Below are positions 16,080 to 22,122 of a stretch of DNA of 22,122 nt, piece after piece. The position numbers and the translations under genes were made by a program. The DNA is taken from positions 1-22,122 of the forward strand of contig CACXCL010000197.1 in assembly GCA_902766115.1 (NCBI GenBank). The letters run 5' to 3'. This DNA comes from an uncultured Ruminococcus sp. (GTDB lineage Bacteria; Bacillota; Clostridia; Oscillospirales; CAG-272). Below the pieces are notes generated by a model, which saw only the letters and a program-made list of their open reading frames with translations, did not search any database and was not told where the DNA came from. Position 1 is the stretch's first letter, and the number at the start of each line of letters is the position of its first letter.

Positions 16080-16940
16080 TCAGCCGTTGGCGGGCCTGTA
16101 TCTCGCCACAACGACGAACCTGCCCTCGGTGGCGTAAAAGCTATCGCAGGTGGAGAGAAGCAGCAGCTTGTCGCCCCAGCGGACGTCGGTGCCGGCGTCG
16201 TAGATCGCCTCGCGGCGGACGTTTTCGAGGAAAGCGTAAAACTCCTCCTCGGTGTAAAGACCGCGGACGTCGTAGTAGCGAAACACGTTCTCTTCGTCGT
16301 CGCCGTAGACCCTGCTGTAGAACGCGGCCACAACCTCGTATCCGCGCTCCTCGGTCAAGGTGTCGAACCGGATCAGGCGGTGGCTTTCGGCGGCGCCCGC
16401 GTTCGAATACAGGTCGATCAGCGTGCCGAACATGGTGCCGTCGTTCATGTTGTGACCGTATATGATCCCGAAATTGCCGTCGGGATCCCATCCGGCGCCG
16501 AGGAACATCGTCCCCGATACGGCGTAATTGCCGTCAAAAGACGTGCGGAGATATTTTTCGATATAGTCGGGGGTGAACATAACGGGATATGCCACGTCGG
16601 TCCCCGGGATCTCGAGCCAGCCTGCCATTTCCTTGTTGCGTTCCCACAGCTTGTCGTACACATAGAGGACTCCCGACTCGGCGATGACAGGCTTTTTCGG
16701 AGCCGCAGGATCACCGCCGGGGTTCTCTCCGGTTTCATCGCCGGTTTCATCGCCCGTGTCGTCGGCTGTTTCGAGCTCGTTCCTCGCGTCGGCGACCATC
16801 TGCCTCAGCTCCCGGTTCGCCCGGGCCTCACGCTTTGACCGGATGACATTCCTCGCCCACATGAACGAGGAAACGGCGAATACGCCGATCAGGATAACAA
16901 GCAGCACGATAAAGATCACGCGCCTCACTTTGCCTTTCAA
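16080..16940 (-). CDS. srtB: Class B sortase
   Basis: This 286-residue transpeptidase would attach sorting-signal proteins to peptidoglycan. It has an N-terminal membrane anchor (about 8-28), a charged linker with a TGDETGDETGE repeat (62-72) and a sortase domain. Catalytic residues are H163 (IYGHNM), C265 (LLSTCDSF) and R274 (EGRFVVVARY), and the sequence agrees with class B, not class A. The start is TTG 16940, supported by AGGAGGG about six bases upstream. It is the last gene of the tldD operon, 19 bases after the polymerase gene. No protein with an LPxTG/NPxTN-type sorting signal is encoded in the window. Confidence 0.9.
   Translation of the reverse strand: MKGKVRRVIFIVLLVILIGVFAVSSFMWARNVIRSKREARANRELRQMVADARNELETADDTGDETGDETGENPGGDPAAPKKPVIAESGVLYVYDKLWERNKEMAGWLEIPGTDVAYPVMFTPDYIEKYLRTSFDGNYAVSGTMFLGAGWDPDGNFGIIYGHNMNDGTMFGTLIDLYSNAGAAESHRLIRFDTLTEERGYEVVAAFYSRVYGDDEENVFRYYDVRGLYTEEEFYAFLENVRREAIYDAGTDVRWGDKLLLLSTCDSFYATEGRFVVVARYRPANG
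16729..16764. repeat. 12-bp tandem repeat inside srtB
   Basis: Two exact copies of CCGGTTTCATCG (16729-16740 and 16741-16752) and a third degenerate unit (16753-16764) encode the DTGDETGDETGE linker of the sortase. Such coding repeats can change length by slippage. Confidence 0.8.
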
Positions 16941-16959
16941 CGGGGTCCCTCCTTTCGTA

Positions 16960-18465
16960 TCACGCTTTGTGACCGCCCACCTGGCCGTTCCTCTCTATGG
17001 CGGTGGCGCCGTCTTCGAAGTCCACCCCTTTGAGGATGGAATTCTTTCCGAACCTCCGCTTTATCCCTATCAGGGCTTTTTGTTTTTCTTTTTCGCGAAG
17101 GAGTTTTTTCTTTTCCTCCGCTCTTTTCTCGCCGAGGGCGGAATAGTCGGTAAGGATATCAAGCTGTTCCCCCTCGAACCCGTCGGTCTCAAAGCGTTCG
17201 TCCTTCACGTGGTTCGCCACGACGTACATCCGCCTCACCATGAGATCCCGGTCGACCACGCGCTCGAATATCTCCGTCACCGCGTCGATTATCAGTCTTG
17301 TCGACGAAGTCGCACGTCCTAAATTACGGGACCCGTGAGCGTTCTTCGGTATGCTCCTGCCGTAGCGGTCCGTTTCCGTCACTCCGCCGTATCCTTTGCC
17401 GTTTGTGAGGTTCACCGTATCGTAGCCTACGGTCAGCTCGATCTGATCCGTGACAAGTCCTTTTTCCACGAGATCGAGAGAGAGCATATCCGCCATTTCA
17501 CGGCAAACGAGGCGGGCGCTGTCAAACGTATACGGCGTTTTCAGCACCTGCCCGGTACTGAGACTGTTGCTCTCCGGGCGGTACTCCTTGATATCGCGTA
17601 TCTCGCACGGCTCGTATCCCCATGCGTGGTCGATGAGCAGCTCGGCGTTGACGCCGAACATGCGGTACAGTTTGTCCTCGTTGATCAGGGACGTCCGGGC
17701 GACGTCGCCCATGGTGTACATCCCCTCCTCTTCGAGGCTTGAGGAATACCCGCCTCCGATGCGCCAGAAATCCGTGAGCGGTCTGTGGGTCCACATGAGC
17801 CGTCTGTACGTCATCTCGTCAAGCTCGGCGATGCGCGCGCCGTCGCTGTCGGGTTCGGCGTGCTTTGCGACGATGTCCATGGCGATCTTTGAGAGATAAA
17901 GATTTGTCCCTATCCCAACCGTGGCGGTTATCCCCGTCTGTGAGAGAACATCGCGGACCATGCGCAGCGCAAGCTCGCGGGCGGTGATCCCGTACAGCTT
18001 CAGATACTTGGTGGCGTCGATGAACACCTCGTCCACGGAGTAAACGTGGACGTCCTCGGGGGAAACGTAGTTCAGGTAGATCCCGTAGATCTGCGTGCTT
18101 CTCTCCATGTACAGGTTCATCCGCGGCGGCGCGACGATAAACGTCGCTTCAAGCGACGGATCCGCCCGTAATTTCAAGTCGTCGTCCGAGGAGCCGGAGA
18201 ACTTTCCTCCCGGGGCGCGGCGGCGGCGCGCGGCGTTTATCTCACGTACCTTCCGGATCGCCTCAAAGAGGCGGGCTCTGCCCGACACCCCGTATGCCTT
18301 CAGCGACGGCGTCACCGCGAGACAAATCGTCTTTTCCGTCCTTGTGGGATCGGCGACGACCAGGTGAGTCGTCAGCGGATCCCGGTCTCTTGCAACGCAC
18401 TCGACGGACGCGTAAAAGGATTTGAGGTCGATGGCAATAAAACGTCTTTCTTCCGTGACGCTCAC
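16960..18465 (-). CDS. Y-family DNA polymerase (UmuC/UvrX-like)
   Basis: This 501-residue translesion polymerase has metal-binding residues D13 (IAIDLKSFYASVE) and D145-E146 (YSVDEVFID) and the steric-gate position Y18. The fingers-palm region carries an insertion (about 78-105, RRRR followed by a KFSGSSDDD stretch) seen in Clostridia members of this group. The little-finger region (about 300-440) is followed by a basic, helical tail ending KRRFGKNSILKG. It is longer than classical DinB (about 350-415) and resembles the UvrX/YqjW branch associated with YolD. GTG 18465 directly abuts a G-rich block, so the ribosome site spacing is unusually short; no better start exists because family alignment begins at ERRFIAIDL. 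It lies 14 bases after the yolD-like gene. Confidence 0.92.
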   Translation of the reverse strand: MSVTEERRFIAIDLKSFYASVECVARDRDPLTTHLVVADPTRTEKTICLAVTPSLKAYGVSGRARLFEAIRKVREINAARRRRAPGGKFSGSSDDDLKLRADPSLEATFIVAPPRMNLYMERSTQIYGIYLNYVSPEDVHVYSVDEVFIDATKYLKLYGITARELALRMVRDVLSQTGITATVGIGTNLYLSKIAMDIVAKHAEPDSDGARIAELDEMTYRRLMWTHRPLTDFWRIGGGYSSSLEEEGMYTMGDVARTSLINEDKLYRMFGVNAELLIDHAWGYEPCEIRDIKEYRPESNSLSTGQVLKTPYTFDSARLVCREMADMLSLDLVEKGLVTDQIELTVGYDTVNLTNGKGYGGVTETDRYGRSIPKNAHGSRNLGRATSSTRLIIDAVTEIFERVVDRDLMVRRMYVVANHVKDERFETDGFEGEQLDILTDYSALGEKRAEEKKKLLREKEKQKALIGIKRRFGKNSILKGVDFEDGATAIERNGQVGGHKA

Positions 18466-18479
18466 CTCCCCCCTCTGTT

Positions 18480-18929
18480 TCAGTCGATTTCCCCTTGCCG
18501 GAATATCCCGCTGTCGACGTCGCAGACGTCTCCTACGGGAAACGACGTTCCGTCCTCCAAAATTATTATTTCCATATCCCTGTCGATTTTTTTGAACTTG
18601 CCGGTCCGGGTCACGTATTTTCCGCCGGATTTCGTCTTGTCCGGGATGAACAACGTGAAAGTGACCTCGGGAGTATCTCCCGGGAGGTCCTCGAGGATGC
18701 GCAGCTTGACGTCAAGAAGACTCTTCTCGTTTTCGTCAAGTTCACATCGTCTGTCCGTCAGTCTTCCCTCCTCGGAGATGTAACCGTCGAAACCGGTCAG
18801 AGCGGCAAACGGGCTGAACTGCGCCGCCCGCGCCAGCCGGCTCATTCTGGGATGGTTTTTCGGTTCATAGTGAGGAAGATCGATAATATCGTCGTAGCGA
18901 TGCGATTCGGCGTCTTTGACGTCAGTCAC
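18480..18929 (-). CDS. YolD-like protein, partner of the Y-family polymerase
   Basis: This 149-residue protein contains the YolD-type sequence RYDDIIDLPHYEPKNHPRMS (about 11-30) followed by RAAQFSPFAALTGFDG, then a beta-rich C-terminal half. YolD-like proteins are commonly encoded beside UvrX/YqjW-type Y-family polymerases and are thought to be a UmuD-like accessory factor. I chose GTG 18929 because GGGGTGA lies four bases upstream; the frame is open to TTG 18950, which would overlap the tldE stop. It sits 17 bases after tldE. Family membership is fairly sure; the biochemical role is inferred from context. Confidence 0.85.
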   Translation of the reverse strand: MTDVKDAESHRYDDIIDLPHYEPKNHPRMSRLARAAQFSPFAALTGFDGYISEEGRLTDRRCELDENEKSLLDVKLRILEDLPGDTPEVTFTLFIPDKTKSGGKYVTRTGKFKKIDRDMEIIILEDGTSFPVGDVCDVDSGIFRQGEID

Positions 18930-18946
18930 TTTATCACCCCGCCCGG

Positions 18947-20224
18947 TCAAAGGATGGATACGTCTTTAAGAAGCATGAACGCAGGACCCTCGTAAGGACC
19001 GGACGTGACTGTCTCCGACGCAATCCGCGCTTCCTTCAGCACCTCGCCGAGGCGCGCGCTGAACGTGATCCCGGTGACGGGAGTGCGCCGTCCGTTCTCG
19101 CAGAGATACGCAAGGCGGATCTCGCCGCCGATGTAATCGCTGAATATATCCACCTGGAGGCCGGACAGGGACGCGCATTCGACGTATCTGCCCTTCTCGA
19201 GTTCCTCCTTCGTGAGGGTACCTGGGGCGACCTCAACGCATTCCATAACGCCGCTGGGCCGTTCTACGCCCAGGTACTGTCCGAAGCGGTCGCCGCCGTG
19301 GTAGTTTTTCACCTCTCCGCCATCGATGACGCGCACCGCCTCAAGAGACGTGCCCGCCTCGTCGAAGAAGGAGCTTTTGTCGCTTCCCTTCACCGCGGGC
19401 TTCACCGTGACGGCGAGGGGATCACCGCCGCCCTCCGGCTGGACCCGGTCGCCGACGGACCAGAGGTTGGATTTCGCGTAGACCGCCGCGTAGTTGAGGC
19501 TTTCGGTCAGATCGTAAACAAGGCGGTCGATCTCCCGGGCTCGCAGGACCAGATCGACGGTCATGGGGACCGCCGGCTTCTCCGCCTTTGCCCTGTCACG
19601 GACCTCTCTCATCTTTTCGGAGACCTCTCGCTTTATCTGTTCCTCGTCGAAGACCGTGAATTTGATACTTTCGTACAGCTCCACGGAGCCGTCGGAGTCA
19701 GTGAAGGTGGGGATCGCCTCGACCATGGCGCGCCATACGGTCTCCCGTTTGTCAACGCCGCGGCTGTTCACCACGCGCTTCACGTCCCGGTAGATAAACA
19801 CCTCGAGAGCGTTTATGGAGCATCCCTCGCCGGCCTCGGCGCCGAAGACCGCGTCCGCGATCCTTCTGCCCAGCTCCTTCGGGTCGTATTCGTCAATATT
19901 CGTCTCAAGCTTTTCGTCCATCTCGCCGGCTTCAGGCAGCTCGTAGGGCTCATTGAAGACAAGTCTCGCCCTGTCGGCGGCGGCGGAGATGCGTTCCCTT
20001 ATCTCGTCATCCGTCATGGAGCGGTAAACCGCAAACGACGAGTCGCCGCGGCATCCGTCGTGGTCGGAATAGACAGTCACCGTCGTGTCCACCGTGTCGG
20101 TGGACCGGACGGTCTCGAGCTTTTCGTGGACGAAAAACAGCTCGTACGACGTCGTCGCTTTCTCGTTTATCCTGAAGCCGTCGGCAAAAGGCTCGCTTTT
20201 CAGCAGTTCAATGATCTCTCTCAT
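18947..20224 (-). CDS. TldE/PmbA-like subunit of a TldD-TldE protease
   Basis: This 425-residue protein is the non-catalytic partner type of the TldD/TldE metalloprotease, which in E. coli degrades unfolded peptides and matures microcin B17. The fold signature is recognisable (CSINALEVFIYRDVKRVVNSRG near 130; SGLQVDIFSDYIGGEIRLAY near 370), but there is no HExxxH, as expected for TldE. The frame is open upstream to 20446, but ATG 20224 overlaps the tldD stop in an ATGA junction and gives the expected N terminus, so translation is coupled to tldD. It is divergent from E. coli PmbA, so the symbol is left blank. Confidence 0.85.
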   Translation of the reverse strand: MREIIELLKSEPFADGFRINEKATTSYELFFVHEKLETVRSTDTVDTTVTVYSDHDGCRGDSSFAVYRSMTDDEIRERISAAADRARLVFNEPYELPEAGEMDEKLETNIDEYDPKELGRRIADAVFGAEAGEGCSINALEVFIYRDVKRVVNSRGVDKRETVWRAMVEAIPTFTDSDGSVELYESIKFTVFDEEQIKREVSEKMREVRDRAKAEKPAVPMTVDLVLRAREIDRLVYDLTESLNYAAVYAKSNLWSVGDRVQPEGGGDPLAVTVKPAVKGSDKSSFFDEAGTSLEAVRVIDGGEVKNYHGGDRFGQYLGVERPSGVMECVEVAPGTLTKEELEKGRYVECASLSGLQVDIFSDYIGGEIRLAYLCENGRRTPVTGITFSARLGEVLKEARIASETVTSGPYEGPAFMLLKDVSIL

Positions 20225-21618
20225 CCCAGTTTCACCCTCACTTTCAGATTCGGGCCGCCGTCGGAGACTCTGACCCATTCTTTGTATCCCTTGCCGCACT
20301 GACCGGAGCCGATGACCTTCACGTCGCCGGAAATCATGGATATGGATCTGAGCAGGTCCGGGACGGAGCCGCTCATCACCACCGGAGACACGTAATGATC
20401 GGTGAGCTTTCCGTCGACGATCTCGACGCCGTATTCGGCGGTGCACTGGATCTGCCAGTTCTTCGGGTCCTCCATGCCGTTGTTGGTCTCGAACAGCATA
20501 TAGCCGTGTTTCACGGAGGCGATCATGTCCTCGAGGCTGTCGCTGCCGCCGTCGAAGAAGGTATTGGTCATCCTGGAATACGCCTTGCGCTTGAAGGATT
20601 CGCGCCGTCCGTTGCCGGTGGGCTCCGTTCCCAGCTGGGATGCGGAAACCAGGTCGGAAAGGCCGGAGACCAGGATACCGTCGCGGATGATCTGCGTGTC
20701 GTGGGCGAGAACGCCGTCGTCGTCAAAGAAATACGACGCCACGGAGTGTGCGGAGCCCGCTCCGTCTCTCATATTTGTGATCGCCGACGCCACCGGCTTG
20801 CCCATATAGCTCTTGGCAAGAGCGCGGTCCTTGACGAACTGGTCCATCTCGACGCCGTGGCCGAAGGCCTCGTGCGCGATGAGCCCCGTGATCGAGCTGT
20901 CGGTGATAACGTCGTAGACGCCGGGTTCGATGGGTTCCGCTTTCACGAGGTGGGCCGCCAGATCAAGCAATTTACCAGTGTTCTGCTTAAGAAGGTCCGC
21001 GACCTCGCCGATCTTATCGGAGCACTCGGGGCGGAAAGCCTGAACGGTCCTGCCGTCGCTGTAAACGACGACGGAAAAACCGTTTGCCCAGCCGTAATAC
21101 TGGGAAAGCTCGCGGTTTTTGGTGATAAAGAGCTTCGAGACGGTGAGGGGCTGCAAAACCACGATGGCGTTGAGCACCTTTTCGTCGGCATTGACAAGTT
21201 TTTCCGACACCTCGCGGCATACGCCGAGAAGATCGCCGTCGGTAAAGTTGTCAAAATCCGTGTCTCTGCCGAAATCCCTTTTCATGGGTTCATCGGCGGG
21301 AAGCGGGCAGGAGATCGCCCTTTTTGCGAGGTCAGCGTCGGTCTTGACGGATCCGGCGACCTTTTTCGCCAGCTCTTTTTTATCTCCGGAGATGTCGTCC
21401 GTCGAATACTCGTAGAACGCTCTGCCGTCGTGCATCTTAATGACAAAGCCGCACTCTCCGGAGCCGTCCCGGATCAGCGAGCTTTTTCGATCAGCGCGGT
21501 AAGACGTTGCACGGACGTCTGTACCGAGCAAGCTGACGTATCCGAAGTATTCTCCCAGTTCGGACACCAGTTCTTTGCACTCGTCGCGCATTCGGTCAAG
21601 ATAAGAAGAAAATGCCAT
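20221..21618 (-). CDS. tldD: TldD-family zinc metalloprotease subunit
   Basis: This 465-residue protein is the catalytic subunit of the TldD/TldE heterodimer. The zinc motif HEAFGH gives H249, E250 and H254, and the third ligand position is probably C441 (GSGQCGKG) in the C-terminal glycine-rich segment, as in other TldD proteins. The N-terminal domain (about 1-220) matches the domain that forms the chamber in E. coli. ATG 21618 is the first gene of the operon, behind a strong promoter and a leader hairpin. In this family substrates are unstructured peptides; the natural substrate here is unknown. Confidence 0.92.
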   Translation of the reverse strand: MAFSSYLDRMRDECKELVSELGEYFGYVSLLGTDVRATSYRADRKSSLIRDGSGECGFVIKMHDGRAFYEYSTDDISGDKKELAKKVAGSVKTDADLAKRAISCPLPADEPMKRDFGRDTDFDNFTDGDLLGVCREVSEKLVNADEKVLNAIVVLQPLTVSKLFITKNRELSQYYGWANGFSVVVYSDGRTVQAFRPECSDKIGEVADLLKQNTGKLLDLAAHLVKAEPIEPGVYDVITDSSITGLIAHEAFGHGVEMDQFVKDRALAKSYMGKPVASAITNMRDGAGSAHSVASYFFDDDGVLAHDTQIIRDGILVSGLSDLVSASQLGTEPTGNGRRESFKRKAYSRMTNTFFDGGSDSLEDMIASVKHGYMLFETNNGMEDPKNWQIQCTAEYGVEIVDGKLTDHYVSPVVMSGSVPDLLRSISMISGDVKVIGSGQCGKGYKEWVRVSDGGPNLKVRVKLG

Positions 21619-21632
21619 ACTATTCCCTTTCA

Positions 21633-21656
21633 GTTCCGCGTGATATATGGCGGAAC
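21633..21656 (-). other. Hairpin in the tldD leader
   Basis: A perfect 7-bp inverted repeat (GTTCCGC, ten-base loop, GCGGAAC) lies between the predicted transcription start and the tldD ribosome site, whose AAAGGGA starts within a few bases of the stem. No U-run follows, so it is not a terminator. It may influence translation or mRNA stability. Confidence 0.45.
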
Positions 21657-21677
21657 ACTTGATAATCCTGTAACGTT

Positions 21678-21706
21678 ATTATACCAATTCGGAAGACGTT
21701 TTTCAA
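21678..21706 (-). promoter_or_regulatory. Sigma-A promoter of the tldD operon
   Basis: On the minus strand TTGAAA (21701-21706), 17 bases, and a perfect TATAAT (21678-21683) with a TG one base upstream form an extended consensus promoter, 60 bases before the tldD start codon. Confidence 0.85.
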
Positions 21707-21714
21707 GGAGGGCA

Positions 21715-21807
21715 ATGAAAAAACACATGTTCGGGCATCTGAAAACAGCTTTTTTGCGGGTTATTGCCCTGCAAATCAGTTTTTCCTTGACAAATCATCG
21801 CGATTGA
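21715..21807 (+). CDS. Possible 30-residue small peptide (weak)
   Basis: ATG 21715 is preceded by AAGGAGG three bases upstream, closer than normal, and the frame runs 30 codons to TGA at 21807. The product (MKKHMFGHLK start) has a basic N terminus and a hydrophobic middle. The ribosome-site-like bases are the reverse of the tldD -35 region, so they may be coincidental. No good plus-strand promoter precedes it. An 8-bp inverted repeat (21709-21716 and 21763-21770) would pair the ribosome site and start codon with downstream sequence if transcribed. I do not recognise the peptide. Confidence 0.2.
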   Translation: MKKHMFGHLKTAFLRVIALQISFSLTNHRD

Positions 21808-21815
21808 GGTAAAAT
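21787..21815 (+). promoter_or_regulatory. Consensus sigma-A promoter before the structured RNA region
   Basis: A perfect TTGACA (21787-21792), 17 bases, and TAAAAT (21810-21815) predict a start near 21822. No protein gene follows; the next features are a structured region and tRNA-Pro. The distance to the tRNA (about 220 bases) is far longer than a usual tRNA leader. Confidence 0.85.
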
Positions 21816-21821
21816 CATTTC

Positions 21822-22017
21822 TCGGAAGATGGTCCAGGGCGCCGCCGGGCTGCGGCGCAGCAGTTTGCGCGCTTTGTTTGGGAGCGTGTAACACCCCCGG
21901 GGAGATCGATAAATTCGAAATCCCGGGAAGCCTTGTAAATACTGGGGCTTCCGGCATTTACTTTACCCCGCATTTTACTCGAACATGGGCCTTTGACCAC
22001 ATGTTTGACCACAACGA
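21822..22017 (+). ncRNA. Candidate structured noncoding RNA with H-type pseudoknot
   Basis: From the predicted start of a consensus promoter the sequence folds into successive perfect or near-perfect helices. A closing helix pairs UCG plus UGGUC (21822-21824, 21830-21834) with GACCA plus CGA (22007-22011, 22015-22017). Hairpins are 21839-21845/21852-21858 (7 bp), 21867-21873/21883-21889 (7 bp with two G-U), 21896-21902/21921-21927 with an inner UCGA pair, and 21982-21987/22000-22005 (6 bp). Next to the third hairpin lies an H-type pseudoknot: 21928-21932 with 21946-21950, and 21935-21940 (GUAAAU) with 21956-21961 (AUUUAC). No convincing coding frame fits. I cannot match it to a known class: T-box, common riboswitch, tmRNA, SRP and 6S hallmarks are missing or not evident; the raiA RNA class is one untested possibility by size. 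Absence of a terminator before the tRNA suggests co-transcription with it. Confidence 0.6.
21992..22015 (+). repeat. 12-bp tandem repeat TTTGACCACA(TG/AC)
   Basis: TTTGACCACA occurs at 21992-22001 and again at 22004-22013, a period of 12 bases. The copies fall in the last hairpin loop and in the 3' strand of the closing helix of the candidate RNA, so either GACCA could pair with UGGUC at 21830-21834. Confidence 0.7.
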
Positions 22018-22042
22018 CGGAAAGCACAAAAAAACTGAATAT

Positions 22043-22115
22043 CCGGGTGTAGCTCAGTTGGCAGAGCGCTTGGTTTGGGACCAAGGGGCCGCTGGTTCAA
22101 ATCCAGTCACTCGGA
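22043..22115 (+). tRNA. tRNA-Pro (anticodon UGG)
   Basis: A complete 73-nt cloverleaf is visible. The acceptor stem CCGGGTG (22043-22049) pairs with CACTCGG (22108-22114) with one G-U pair, and the discriminator is A22115. The D-stem is GCTC/GAGC. The anticodon stem CTTGG/CCAAG (ending at 22085) has loop TTTGGGA, anticodon UGG. The T-stem GCTGG/CCAGT has loop TTCAAAT. The CCA end is not encoded. No separate promoter is evident in the 50 bases upstream. Confidence 0.97.
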
Positions 22116-22122
22116 GTGAAAA

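Noticed and set aside
19298..20302. Plus-strand open frame of 334 codons opposite tldE
   Set aside because: Antisense shadow of the tldE frame with His/Arg/Val-rich composition and no motif.
20225..20446. N-terminal extension of tldE
   Set aside because: It overlaps the end of tldD in another frame and is Arg-rich; the ATGA junction at 20221-20224 is the natural start.
20395..21807. Plus-strand open frame of 470 codons opposite tldD
   Set aside because: It mirrors tldD codons. Only its last 30 codons lie outside tldD and are considered separately as a weak small reading frame.
21822..22042. T-box or other common riboswitch before tRNA-Pro
   Set aside because: The T-box core (AGGGUGGNACCGCG) and the conserved cores of TPP, SAM, cobalamin and FMN riboswitches were not found, and no protein gene or terminator follows.
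21822..22042. 6S RNA
   Set aside because: The region folds into separate local hairpins plus a pseudoknot instead of one long rod with a central bubble; not formally excluded without a covariance-model search.
21815..22084. Minus-strand 89-codon frame at the right end
   Set aside because: It runs through tRNA-Pro and the structured region, with no ribosome site or recognisable domain.
1..22122. CRISPR arrays, insertion sequences, prophage or integration sites
   Set aside because: No regularly spaced repeats, transposase, integrase or terminal inverted repeats were seen on either strand.

Overview
The window looks like a chromosomal segment of a GC-rich, spore-forming member of the Clostridia, probably an uncultured gut-type lineage. 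Four things point there: SpoIVB and sigma-G, a Clostridia-style YolD plus Y-family polymerase pair, an EcfA1A2T-TruA module, and purine-rich Shine-Dalgarno sequences with frequent GTG and TTG starts. I see no insertion sequence, prophage, CRISPR array or rRNA.

Left edge (1-1511, minus strand): the first codons of an unidentified downstream gene, then a NuoE/HndA-type [2Fe-2S] subunit and an Mrp/NBP35 iron-sulfur carrier ATPase. A near-consensus sigma-A promoter precedes them, with a short hairpin in the leader.

Region 1578-13678 (minus strand): ten closely spaced genes that look like one superoperon with one strong promoter. In order of transcription they are ruvC, an rRNA-methyltransferase-like gene, ecfA1, ecfA2, ecfT, truA, a DUF5711-type gene, a cvpA-family gene, a clpE-type unfoldase gene and a P-type-ATPase-like gene. 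The last protein is full length and intact as a reading frame, but it has lost almost every catalytic motif of the family (TGES, PEGLP, DKTGT, TGD, GDGxNDxP). It appears to be a pseudo-ATPase and is the most unusual protein here.

Region 13618-16063 (plus strand): a divergent promoter region, then spoIVB and sigG, the forespore signalling protease and the late forespore sigma factor. A sigma-F/sigma-G-like promoter candidate lies before sigG and a strong nested-hairpin terminator follows it.

Region 16080-21706 (minus strand): a second operon of tldD, tldE, yolD-like, a Y-family polymerase and a class B sortase. It is driven by an extended consensus promoter with a hairpin in the leader.

Right edge (21619-22122): 424 bases without a recognised protein gene. 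It holds the tldD promoter and a weak 30-codon reading frame. It also holds a consensus plus-strand promoter, then about 200 bases of dense RNA structure, including an H-type pseudoknot and a closing helix that starts at the predicted transcription start. This ends just before tRNA-Pro(UGG) and is the best candidate for an undescribed or unassigned structured RNA.
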